Positions 32,375 through 40,156 of a stretch of 64,000 nt of DNA are shown here, one piece after another; position 1 is the first letter of the stretch, and every line of letters starts with the position of its first letter. The notes below the pieces were generated by a model, which was given only the letters and a program-made list of their open reading frames with translations, searched no databases and was not told where the DNA came from. The translations under genes were made by a program, and so were the position numbers. Origin of the DNA: Hymenobacter sublimis (lineage in GTDB: Bacteria; Bacteroidota; Bacteroidia; Cytophagales; Hymenobacteraceae); assembly GCF_023101345.1 (NCBI RefSeq), contig NZ_CP095848.1:1-64000 (forward strand), written 5' to 3'.

Positions 32375-33628
32375 CTAGCGCTCAACGTAGTCCAAATCTT
32401 TGCCGAAGCTCTCGGGCAGGGTGCTCACGGCCCAAAAGGCAATTAGCAGGGATACAAAGCCCAGAATGGCAGCGCTGCCCACCAGCCCAGCCGGCCCGCG
32501 CAGGGCCTGAAACAGCGGCACTAGCAGCACCACCGAACCCCGGGCAAAGTTGGGTGCCGTAGTTGCTACCGTAGCCCGCAGGTTGGTGCCGAACTGCTCC
32601 GCCGCCACCGTCACGAACAGCGCCCAGAAGCCCACGGAAATGCCCAGCACGAAGCAGGCGGTATAAAACGCGGTAGGCGAGGCTCCCCGCAGGGCAAATA
32701 AGTACACGCCCACCAGCAGCCCGCAGAACACGAGAAACAGCTGCAAGGCCCGATTCCGACTGCGCAGCACTTGGCTGAGTGTGCCGCTGGCAAAGTCGCC
32801 GAACACGAGGCCGAAGTAGCACCAGAACACGGCCAGGCCCGCCGTAACGGGGCCAGTTACGCCCAGACCGGCGCCAAACTCTGGGGCCAGCGTAATCAGG
32901 ATGCCCACCACAAACCAGAGTGGCACCCCAATCAGTAGGCACTTCACGTAGCGGGCTAGCCGGGCGCGGTTAGTGAACAGGGCCAGGAAGTTGCCGCGCT
33001 CCACCTCGCTTTTCTTAGCCTGCTCAAACAGTCCCGACTCGTACACGCCTACCCGCAGGGCCAGCAACGCCAAGCCCAGGCCGCCACCCACAAAATAAGC
33101 GTTACGCCAGCCCAGAGCCTCGCCAACCCAGTACGCCAGCATGGCCCCCGATACGCCCACCGTAGCTACAATCATGGTGCCGTAGCCGCGCTTTTCCTTG
33201 GGTAGGGTTTCGGAAACCAGCGTAATGCCCGCGCCCAGCTCGCCGGCCAGCCCAATGCCGGCAATTAGGCGCAGCCAAGCGTACTGCTCAATGGTTTGCA
33301 CGAAGCCGTTGGCCAAATTAGCCAAAGAGTAGATCAGAATGGAACCGAATAGCACCGAAAGCCTGCCCCGCTTGTCGCCCAGAATGCCCCACAGAATACC
33401 GCCGAGCAGCATGCCACCCATTTGCATGTTAATCAGGTAAAGACCCTGGTTGGTAAGCTCTTCGGTGGCCGTAATGCCTAGGTCTTTCAAACTCTGTACC
33501 CGTACAATGCTGAACAGGATCAGGTCATAGATGTCCACGAAGTAGCCCAAGGCAGCCACCACCACAATGGCGCTAAGCAGTCCGGTGGGGCGGGTAGGGG
33601 TAGGAGAAGGCGAAGTATTCGTCTGCAT
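32375..33628 (-). CDS. Major facilitator superfamily transporter (sugar/acid symporter type)
   Basis: A 417-residue inner-membrane transporter with about 12 hydrophobic segments. It shows the MFS loop 2-3 signature GGILWGILGDKRGRLSVLFG (~76-95), and ETLPKEKRGYGTMIVATVG at the loop 4-5 position. The sequence AALGYFVDIYDLILFSIVRV in helix 1 has the D-x-Y-D of the metabolite:H+ symporter branch. The substrate is unknown. The gene is isolated; the 267 bases upstream hold no other gene. Confidence 0.88.
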   Translation of the reverse strand: MQTNTSPSPTPTRPTGLLSAIVVVAALGYFVDIYDLILFSIVRVQSLKDLGITATEELTNQGLYLINMQMGGMLLGGILWGILGDKRGRLSVLFGSILIYSLANLANGFVQTIEQYAWLRLIAGIGLAGELGAGITLVSETLPKEKRGYGTMIVATVGVSGAMLAYWVGEALGWRNAYFVGGGLGLALLALRVGVYESGLFEQAKKSEVERGNFLALFTNRARLARYVKCLLIGVPLWFVVGILITLAPEFGAGLGVTGPVTAGLAVFWCYFGLVFGDFASGTLSQVLRSRNRALQLFLVFCGLLVGVYLFALRGASPTAFYTACFVLGISVGFWALFVTVAAEQFGTNLRATVATTAPNFARGSVVLLVPLFQALRGPAGLVGSAAILGFVSLLIAFWAVSTLPESFGKDLDYVER

Positions 33629-33895
33629 GCGGGAGAAAATTGGGGCCCGCAGATTACGAGTTTTTTTCGGCAGTGAAATGCCCAGAGGCTGTGTGTTACC
33701 GCTTTGTAGGGTATGGAGGTGTTATAGAACGGTATCGTTGCTCCTCTTAGAACCAGACTATGTAAACAACTGCAGTCTGTAAATACCCACAAGAACGTTG
33801 TGCACAGCATAGCGAAGCACGACATGAGGGGTTGTATTTCCTGGCTGCTTCCTCTATTTATTCCGTTGCACCCACCACGAAAACTCGAACACATC

Positions 33896-34834
33896 TTACG
33901 CTACCTGCTCGTCGCAGCAGCCGTGGGCGCCCATGAGGGGTAGGTCGTCTTCGAGCTGTATGGTGCAGTGGCTGATGTTAAATTCGTGGAGTAAATCGTG
34001 CTGCAGCTCGCGCAGGAAAAGGTTGCCGTTCTGGCCGCCGGGGCGCACTAGGTGGGCCGTGAGGGCCGTATCCTGGGTGCTGAGGGGCCAAATGTGCAGG
34101 TCGTGGAGGCTACGCACCCCAGGCCGGGCCAGCAGAAAACGCCGGACGGCGGCCACGTCAATATCGGCGGGGGCTGCCTGTAGCCCGAGCTGTACCGTTT
34201 CGCGCAGCAGGCCCCAGGAACCCACACCTACCACGGTCAGAATCAGGAAGCTGATAACCGGGTCGAGCCAAAGCCAACCCGTAACGTACACCAGCGCCCC
34301 GCCCACTACTACCCCCACCGACACGAGCATATCAGTGAGCATGTGCAGATAGGCCCCGCGTACATTCACGTCGCCCTTTTGCCCGCGCCGGAACAGCCAA
34401 GCCGTGAAGCCATTAACCAGGATGCCCAGCCCGGCCAGCGCCATTACCACGGTACTATTGACCGGTGCGGGACTGCGCAGATGGTCGATAGTATCCCAGA
34501 GAATGAAGCCTAGGGCCAAGTACAACAGGGCAGCATTGAGCAGCGCCGCCTGAATGGTAGCGCCCTTGTAGCCGTAGGTGTAGCGCTCCGTGGCACGCCG
34601 CTTAGCCAGCAGCGCCGCCCCCCACGCCAAGGCCAGGCTTAGCACATCCGACAGATTATGGCCCGCGTCGGAAAGTAAGGCGGAGGAGTTGGCCCACAAG
34701 CCTCCCGCCGCCTCGCCGGCCACAAACAGCAGGTTCAGCGCAATACCCCCAGCAAAAGCCGGCCCGAAGTTGCCGTCCGCGGGCGGGCCATGGTGGTGAT
34801 GCGCGTGGTCGTGGCCGTGATGGTGGTGCGCCAT
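33896..34834 (-). CDS. Cation diffusion facilitator (CzcD/ZitB-like zinc/cobalt/cadmium exporter)
   Basis: A 312-residue proton-driven metal exporter. The N-terminus is His-rich (MAHHHHGHDHAHHHHG), a metal-gathering loop. Helix 2 carries SALLSDAGHNLSDVLSLALA with the HxxxD-type metal site, and a second site is in LHMLTDMLVSVGVVVGG. The C-terminal cytosolic domain (VRSLHDLHIWPLSTQDTALTAHLV) completes the family layout. It is downstream of a TonB receptor gene on the same strand, with a terminator between, and is part of a likely metal-handling locus. Confidence 0.93.
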   Translation of the reverse strand: MAHHHHGHDHAHHHHGPPADGNFGPAFAGGIALNLLFVAGEAAGGLWANSSALLSDAGHNLSDVLSLALAWGAALLAKRRATERYTYGYKGATIQAALLNAALLYLALGFILWDTIDHLRSPAPVNSTVVMALAGLGILVNGFTAWLFRRGQKGDVNVRGAYLHMLTDMLVSVGVVVGGALVYVTGWLWLDPVISFLILTVVGVGSWGLLRETVQLGLQAAPADIDVAAVRRFLLARPGVRSLHDLHIWPLSTQDTALTAHLVRPGGQNGNLFLRELQHDLLHEFNISHCTIQLEDDLPLMGAHGCCDEQVA

Positions 34835-34893
34835 AAAAACTGGAATGACAAAAGAAACGGACCGTACTAAGTGGCAACGGTACCAAAAGCCGG

Positions 34894-34943
34894 CGGCAGA
34901 AATAGCGTATTTCTATCCTGCTAAAAATACGCTATTTCTGCCG
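34894..34943 (-). terminator. 19-bp perfect hairpin after the TonB receptor gene
   Basis: Arms 34894-34912 and 34925-34943 (CGGCAGAAATAGCGTATTT and complement) with a 12-base loop. It lies between the receptor and the downstream exporter gene, both on the minus strand, and on that strand is followed by CTTTT. Confidence 0.8.
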
Positions 34944-34988
34944 CGGATCTGGAAAACAAGCCGGGTGCTGGCCGTAGTTCAGGGTAGG

Positions 34989-37460
34989 CTACTTAAAGCT
35001 CAGCGGCACCACCAGCTTCACGCTCAGGGTACGCCCCATGTTAAACACGCCCTGCCGGCCGGTGGTATAGTTGACGGCCGTATACTTCAGGCGGCTCAGG
35101 TGGTTTTGGTAGGCCACATCGAAAAGGTTGTTAGCCGCCACGTACAGCGAGAATAGCGTGCGGTCCTTGGCCGACACGATGTCCGCCCCCAGCCCGGCAT
35201 TTACCAGGGTGTAACCAGGGGTAGGCGTTTCCGTGTCAAAAGCCGAGAAAATGCGGTTTTGGGCAAAATTATGCTCCACTGTGCCCCGGGCGTACAGGTT
35301 GTGCAGGCGCGAGTTACCAACCTTCCTGAAATTCACCCGCAACTCCGACTGCAGCCGATCGGCCGGAATAAAGGGCAAGTTGCGCTGGCCCTCCGGCTGG
35401 TCGAACTGCACGGCCCGCACCATGGAAAAGGAGTTTTCAAAGTGCAGCCAATCCAGCGGGTGGGGGTGCAAATCCACGCTGACCTCGCCGCCCGCCAGGC
35501 GCGCGTCGCCCTGGCCGTAGCGGAATACCCGGTCACCTTCCAGGGAAACCGAGTCGGCGCCGCTAGGGGTAGCCAAGCTGCGCGGGAAGATGTAGTTGCT
35601 GATGCGGTTGCGGAATACATCGGCCGAAAAACTGACGTGGTCGGAGGTGAAGTTCAGGCCTCCGTCTAGCTGGAAGCTGGTTTCGGCCTTCAGGTTGGGC
35701 TCCCCAATTTCGTAGCGCACCGTGCCCTCGTGTTTTCCATTGGAGCCCAGCTCAGCAATGTTGGGCGCCCGGAACCCCCGGGCTACGTTGGCTTTCAGCA
35801 GCAGCTTGTCACTGAGGCTGTAGGCGCCGCCCACGCTGCCGCTCACGTTGCGGAAGGTGCTTCGGAAGGCTTCGAATTTCTGGTCGCCCTGCCCAGATGG
35901 TACGGGCTGCTCATTGGCGTCCAGGTACAGCGCGTCGGCGGTAATACGGCGGATATCGTAGCGCAGGCCGCCGCTTATATCCAGCTTACCAAAGGTTTTC
36001 TTCGTGACGCCGAACACGCCCCCGTCCAGCAAGCGGTAGGCCGGAATCAGGAATTCCACGCCTTTGTTCTGATTTTGCTGTTGCATGCCGCTGGTGCCAA
36101 ACGTAGTGTTCCAGCCGTTTAACTCGGGCAGAAACCAGCGCAAGGCGTAGTCTACGGTGCGCAGCTGAAAGAACAGGGATTTCTCGTAATAATCTTCCGG
36201 GTTGCCAAACTCCCACCGCAGGTTTTGCTGCCAGCCCACGTTAAGCGTTAGGCGGTGCTGACCCAGGATAAAGTTATTGTCGGTGCCCAGGCGTAGGTGG
36301 TTGATTTGCTGGCGCGGCACATCCAAGCCGTAGCCCGAGAAGCCGCTGCCCGTCACTATTTGGGTTTCGCCCAGGTCGTTGGTGCGCAGGAACTGCCCCG
36401 ATACCGAGTCCCGCTCGCCCTCAATCAGCCCCAGAATTTGGTTAAAGCTGTTGACGGTAAGGTGGGAATAGCCCCAGCTTTTGTTCAGGCCCACGTAGCC
36501 GCTGCCGTTCAGCTCTCGGAAACCCGAGTTATACACCCGGCCGTCGTAGCGGTTGCGGTAATCGGCGGCTACCTTGCCCGAGCCGCGCACCTGCCAGTTA
36601 AAGCCGTTGAGGTTGCCGGCATTCCAGACGGAGTAGCCCTGCTGGTAGTTATTGGTTTGGTAGTTAGCCGTTACCGAGCCCAGAATGCGGCCGTCCGCTA
36701 CGGGGTCGGGGGGCAGGAAGTTAATAACGCCCGCCAGCCCATCGGAGCCATATAATAAGGAGCCGGGCCCCTTAATAATTTCGGCTCTATCAATGCTGAA
36801 CTCGTCAATTTCAATGCCGTGCTCGTCGCCCCACTGCTGGCCTTCTTGCTTGGCGCCGTTGTTAAGCGTGATGACGCGGTTCGAACTCAGCCCCCGAATA
36901 ACGGGCTTACTGATGGCAGCCCCGGTAGTAATTTGGTTGAGGCCGGGCGTGTGCGCAATGGCATCAATGGCGTTGGTAAAGGCCGTTTGGCGCAGGCGAG
37001 TTTGGTCTACCACGTTGGTGGGAATGGGCGAGCGGCGCATTTCCGTGCTAGCCGAAACGCCCGTGACAACAACTTGCCCAATCTCGGTTTCTGCGGGCGT
37101 GAGGGCTATGTCCAAAGGTTGGCCTGTGCCGGTATCAACGGTGCGCACCACAGCCGTGTAGCCCACAAAGCGCACTTGCATTAGAAAGCGCCCGCGCGGC
37201 AGGTTAGCGAACTGAAACGTACCGTCGGTGCCCGCCGCGGTGGTCTGCCGCAGGTCAGGGAAAACAACGGTAGCACCCGGCAACACCTCACCGGTAGCGG
37301 CATCGGTAACGCGGCCGGTTACAAGTGGGGCGGCCACGCGGGCCGCACGCACCGGCACTGGGTTGGCGGGCGCCGCAGGGCTAGGCGAAACAACTGAGGT
37401 TTGTGCCGCTACGCTACCAGAAAGCAGCAGCAGCCCGGCAGTTAAGGAAAACTGAGGCAT
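34989..37460 (-). CDS. TonB-dependent receptor, probable metal (ZnuD-like) type
   Basis: An 823-residue outer-membrane receptor: signal peptide (MPQFSLTAGLLLLSGSVAAQ), carboxypeptidase-regulatory-like domain (~45-125, VTGRVTDAATGEVLPGATV), and a plug with AISKPVIRGLSSNRVITLNN and QWGDEHGIEIDEFSIDRAEI. The barrel follows and ends in VKLVVPLSFK. The plug pattern VIRGLSSNRV with an adjacent acidic/His stretch resembles the ZnuD group for zinc. Combined with the CDF exporter downstream and a His-rich secreted protein upstream, metal uptake is the best reading. The ATG at 37460 is chosen for its signal peptide; the frame extends upstream without any. Confidence 0.87.
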   Translation of the reverse strand: MPQFSLTAGLLLLSGSVAAQTSVVSPSPAAPANPVPVRAARVAAPLVTGRVTDAATGEVLPGATVVFPDLRQTTAAGTDGTFQFANLPRGRFLMQVRFVGYTAVVRTVDTGTGQPLDIALTPAETEIGQVVVTGVSASTEMRRSPIPTNVVDQTRLRQTAFTNAIDAIAHTPGLNQITTGAAISKPVIRGLSSNRVITLNNGAKQEGQQWGDEHGIEIDEFSIDRAEIIKGPGSLLYGSDGLAGVINFLPPDPVADGRILGSVTANYQTNNYQQGYSVWNAGNLNGFNWQVRGSGKVAADYRNRYDGRVYNSGFRELNGSGYVGLNKSWGYSHLTVNSFNQILGLIEGERDSVSGQFLRTNDLGETQIVTGSGFSGYGLDVPRQQINHLRLGTDNNFILGQHRLTLNVGWQQNLRWEFGNPEDYYEKSLFFQLRTVDYALRWFLPELNGWNTTFGTSGMQQQNQNKGVEFLIPAYRLLDGGVFGVTKKTFGKLDISGGLRYDIRRITADALYLDANEQPVPSGQGDQKFEAFRSTFRNVSGSVGGAYSLSDKLLLKANVARGFRAPNIAELGSNGKHEGTVRYEIGEPNLKAETSFQLDGGLNFTSDHVSFSADVFRNRISNYIFPRSLATPSGADSVSLEGDRVFRYGQGDARLAGGEVSVDLHPHPLDWLHFENSFSMVRAVQFDQPEGQRNLPFIPADRLQSELRVNFRKVGNSRLHNLYARGTVEHNFAQNRIFSAFDTETPTPGYTLVNAGLGADIVSAKDRTLFSLYVAANNLFDVAYQNHLSRLKYTAVNYTTGRQGVFNMGRTLSVKLVVPLSFK

Positions 37461-37894
37461 AGAAAGGTTATTTACCCGAAGCCAATGAATGGCAGGTGAA
37501 TGGGAAAAGCTGCCCGGGGGCGAAACCAAGGAAAGCACCAGCCAGAAACCGATGCCTTCCCTCAGTTTCTCCACAACCAAACAGGGAGAAAAACGCTGAA
37601 AATCGGGGAAGCGAACCGGGCTGAGTTCTGCGTTGGCAGTTGTGCAGCGCCACGAACAGGGGCGCCAGCTAAGCCAGACAAGGCACATAATGCCCGCCGC
37701 AGCTTTACAGAAGAGGGAGAAAGCGAGGCAACCGCCTGCTTGCGCTAGGTGGCGCTGGGCGTGCCGGAGGTAACCTCAACGGGCACTTGAGTATGGACGA
37801 ACAACCAGCTACCACCGCTCAACTGGCCAGAAATAGCCCTGAGCGCACAAGATGCTGACGACGCTAAAGGCGCCGCAACTCACTGCTGGAATTG
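37461..37894. other. Gap without recognised gene upstream of the TonB receptor
   Basis: About 430 bases between the receptor start and the terminator of the next upstream gene. No ORF with family features, no TAnnTTTG element on the minus strand and no repeat was found. The receptor may be transcribed by read-through from the His-rich protein gene. Confidence 0.5.
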
Positions 37895-37915
37895 AAAAAC
37901 TGCTGGAGCAGCAGT
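37895..37915 (-). terminator. Short hairpin after the His-rich protein gene
   Basis: On the minus strand ACTGCTG-CTC-CAGCAGT is followed by TTTT. It begins five bases after the stop of the gene ending at 37920. The stem is only 7 bp, so it may allow read-through to the receptor. Confidence 0.55.
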
Positions 37916-37919
37916 GCGC

Positions 37920-38264
37920 TTACGCCTCGCGCGGCGGGCCACGGAGGTAGGCGGTAGCCGGCAAAACGGCGGCCCAAACTACCGACGATACTAGCGGGGG
38001 TAGAGTAGCGAATTGCGGGGCGCTGCCATCAAGCAGCGCCGGGAGTACAGCCGGCTCAAAAGCTGACTTAAAGAACTGATCTGCGTCGCAGTGCTGGTGC
38101 TTGGCTGAGAGCAGGGCCTTGCCTTTCGGCCACTTCAGGGCCTGCGTGGGCTCCTCGGTGGTGTGCTGGTGAGCGTGCAAGGCTAGTACCCACGCGTCGG
38201 GCAGCAGCACCCGCACAAAGCACAGGAGCAGCACAAGAGCCAGACGAGAACGAAAAGTACGCAT
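37920..38264 (-). CDS. Small His-rich secreted protein of the metal locus
   Basis: A 114-residue protein: MRTFRSRLALVLLLCFVRVL is a hydrophobic N-terminus (signal peptide or anchor). Two His clusters follow (ALHAHQHTTEE at ~30-40 and SAKHQHCDADQFF at ~53-65). A hydrophobic C-terminal segment is at ~89-105 (LPPLVSSVVWAAVLPATAYL). His/Cys/Asp clusters suggest metal binding. It precedes the TonB receptor and CDF exporter on the same strand and has a perfect TAnnTTTG promoter. I know no named family. Confidence 0.7.
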   Translation of the reverse strand: MRTFRSRLALVLLLCFVRVLLPDAWVLALHAHQHTTEEPTQALKWPKGKALLSAKHQHCDADQFFKSAFEPAVLPALLDGSAPQFATLPPLVSSVVWAAVLPATAYLRGPPREA

Positions 38265-38289
38265 TTGCAACGTTGTAGCAGCAGTAAAG

Positions 38290-38297
38290 CAAATGTA
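38290..38297 (-). promoter_or_regulatory. TAnnTTTG -7 element of the His-rich protein gene
   Basis: TACATTTG on the minus strand, 25 bases upstream of the ATG at 38264. Perfect match to the Bacteroidota -7 consensus. Confidence 0.65.
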
Positions 38298-38390
38298 CTG
38301 GTAAAAGCGAATTACGAAAGAGTAGCGTAAAAAAATTGCGTAGTCATGATACCATAATAATTACGCAGTAATAAGGAAATAGTACAATCG

Positions 38391-38398
38391 TAGCTTTG
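38391..38398 (+). promoter_or_regulatory. TAnnTTTG -7 element of a tiny transcription unit
   Basis: TAGCTTTG, a perfect -7 match in AT-rich DNA, 27 bases before the 33-codon ORF at 38426. A good -33 TTG was not found at the usual spacing. Confidence 0.6.
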
Positions 38399-38425
38399 TA
38401 TGTATCAAGATAAACAGAAATTGAC

Positions 38426-38527
38426 ATGAAAGCATTGAAAGCTCGTCTGTTGTTACGCATAGCGCGCTACTTGCGTCCTCAGATTAAACAAGAGGAAAAG
38501 TCAGACCAGGAGCAACTATTTGTGTAG
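38426..38527 (+). CDS. 33-residue basic amphipathic peptide ORF
   Basis: An ATG-to-TAG frame of 33 codons encodes a peptide beginning MKALKARLLLRIARYLRPQI, with a charged end (KQEEKSDQEQLFV). The first 20 residues alternate basic and hydrophobic positions as in an amphipathic, membrane-touching helix; the tail is acidic. It has a perfect -7 element 27 bases upstream and a hairpin terminator 60 bases downstream. No other frame competes with it. It could be a small regulatory or toxin-like peptide, or the transcript may act as an RNA. No homolog is known to me. Confidence 0.5.
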   Translation: MKALKARLLLRIARYLRPQIKQEEKSDQEQLFV

Positions 38528-38586
38528 TCTCCTATCTGAGATGTAAGAACAAGGACATTCTAAAAACTGATCTTAGGTAAGCTGTT

Positions 38587-38622
38587 GGCACCTTATCAGG
38601 CAATAAAGCCTGGTAAGGTGCC
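38587..38622 (+). terminator. Rho-independent terminator of the tiny transcription unit
   Basis: 15-bp stem (GGCACCTTATCAGGC with 38608-38622, one G-T pair) and a 6-base loop, followed by ATTATTTGTTTT. This is a good intrinsic terminator for the plus strand. Confidence 0.8.
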
Positions 38623-38799
38623 ATTATTTGTTTTGGTTGAACGTTCCCATCGAGAAAGGCTGCTCCAACTCAAACGGCATAATCAGGGTATCTGTCGAGC
38701 AGAATATAGGGATTGACGAAATGTAATTTTATTCAGATAAGCACTTTTTACTTTTATGGTTGTTGACGTAGTAATAGTACCCGGTTTTTGATTTTTGTT

Positions 38800-39270
38800 A
38801 TGTTTTTTGCGTTTGGTTCGCTTTTGGTTCATCTGGAGCCAACACTACAGTTACTACGGTGGGAGTGGTGCGGGCCTACTTCAACGGGCGAGTTTCAAGC
38901 TGTATTTAAGAAGTTAGTGGCATACTCGAAGCGCCACCAGGTAACTAGCTGGCTAGCGGATGTGTCCCGCATGGCCCCAATTGGCACCGATGAGCAGGCG
39001 TGGCTAAGTGAGGCGTGGTTGGCCGAATTTGCCACCGTAGGAATTCATTCTGTGGCCCTCATTATGCCCTTGGGCCTTCACAACCAGCTGGTAGTAGAGA
39101 ACGTCCTGACGGATGGGCGGCGGTATGCGCGGGCTGAGGTGCAATTCTTCTCAGATATTCCGGCCGCCCTCGATTGGCTTGCACCTACCGTTGCGCAGGC
39201 CCTTGACTTAGAACGGCAGTGGGAACACGCGAAGTTGCAGCCTACTGCCGAGAGCCTGTTGTTGCTATAA
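38800..39270 (+). CDS. STAS/SpoIIAA-like domain protein
   Basis: A 156-residue protein with an alpha-beta pattern: LRWEWCGPTSTGEFQAVFKKLV, YSKRHQVTSWLADVSRMAPI, WLAEFATVGIHSVALIMP, FFSDIPAALDWL. This arrangement (strand, helix, strand with LADVSRM, helix, final FFSDIPAALDWL) is that of STAS- or SpoIIAA-like proteins in Bacteroidota. The usual phosphorylatable Ser sits in DVSRM. The reading frame also has a TTG four codons upstream; the ATG at 38800 is preferred. A second protein of the same style lies 270 bases downstream. Confidence 0.65.
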   Translation: MFFAFGSLLVHLEPTLQLLRWEWCGPTSTGEFQAVFKKLVAYSKRHQVTSWLADVSRMAPIGTDEQAWLSEAWLAEFATVGIHSVALIMPLGLHNQLVVENVLTDGRRYARAEVQFFSDIPAALDWLAPTVAQALDLERQWEHAKLQPTAESLLLL

Positions 39271-39540
39271 GAAGCAATTTGACCGCGAGTAACTGTTGCG
39301 CTTTACTACCTGATAATCCAACTTTGAAACGACCACAGCTGAGATGCTCTCAGATTGGGAAAGTTAAATAAAGTCAAGCAGATATCCTTTGTAATCTCGG
39401 CTATAAAAGGTTTGTCTGCTAAAATGTGCAATTGACCGGGTGTTGACTTGAGGTGGCCGAGTTGCTTAATTTGCAAGTTTTCGACCTAGTAGTATTGACT
39501 TGTTATTCGCCGCAAAACTGTTGGCGACGCGCATGGTGTT

Positions 39541-39993
39541 ATGGGTAATTTGGACGAAAAGCTAGTGAATAACGATTGTTTCCAGATCTGGTACGAAACA
39601 GACCACGGTCTACTACAGGTGCATTGGCGGGCGCTATCCTCCACGCATCAGGCAAAGGACTGCCTGCTGGGTGTGCTGGAAAAAGTACGCGCCCAACGTA
39701 TTCAGCGCCTGCTGCTCAACTTAGATGGCATGCCTGAGTTATCGGTGCTAGATTGTTACGTGCTAGAGAAGCGCGTACAACAGCAGTTGCCGGGCCTGCA
39801 GTTGCAACAGCTGGCGCTGGTTCTCACGTCGTACATGCAGCATCAGGCCTTGCTGGAGTCCAGCGTGGTGTCTCCGCCCTTTGATATGCAGGTCTTCGAC
39901 GACAGCGCTACGGCCTTGGAATGGCTGCAACAATCCAGTAACGCGGAAGGCGCGCGGTGGACAGTGTCACACAACGCATACGAGGCTGCCTAG
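39541..39993 (+). CDS. Second STAS/SpoIIAA-like domain protein
   Basis: A 150-residue protein built like its upstream neighbour: LLQVHWRALSSTHQAKDCLL, RIQRLLLNLDGMPELSVLDC, QQLALVLTSYMQHQALLE and the closing MQVFDDSATALEWLQQ. The position of the Ser/Asp in the first protein is filled by LNLDGMP here, so a phosphorylation-switch role is doubtful. The two genes are probably old paralogs or tandem relatives. AT-rich DNA of about 270 bases separates them and holds no other recognised feature. Confidence 0.65.
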   Translation: MGNLDEKLVNNDCFQIWYETDHGLLQVHWRALSSTHQAKDCLLGVLEKVRAQRIQRLLLNLDGMPELSVLDCYVLEKRVQQQLPGLQLQQLALVLTSYMQHQALLESSVVSPPFDMQVFDDSATALEWLQQSSNAEGARWTVSHNAYEAA

Positions 39994-40027
39994 CGAATAC
40001 ACCCTACTCTACACTGCACATAAGGCC

Positions 40028-40052
40028 ACGGGCTGCCAAGCTGGCAGCCCGT
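40028..40052. terminator. Short GC hairpin downstream of the STAS-like gene
   Basis: ACGGGCTGCCA (40028-40038) pairs exactly with 40042-40052, with a three-base loop. No T-run follows on either side, so it is only a weak terminator candidate. Confidence 0.4.
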
Positions 40053-40156
40053 ACGGGGCTGGAACAAGGTTTGAAACGCGCTGCCGGCACGGCTACCGCC
40101 CCACAAGGCGGGCAAGTCGTCATGGTTTTCGTTTCATTCAACTTTCCTGACCTGTT

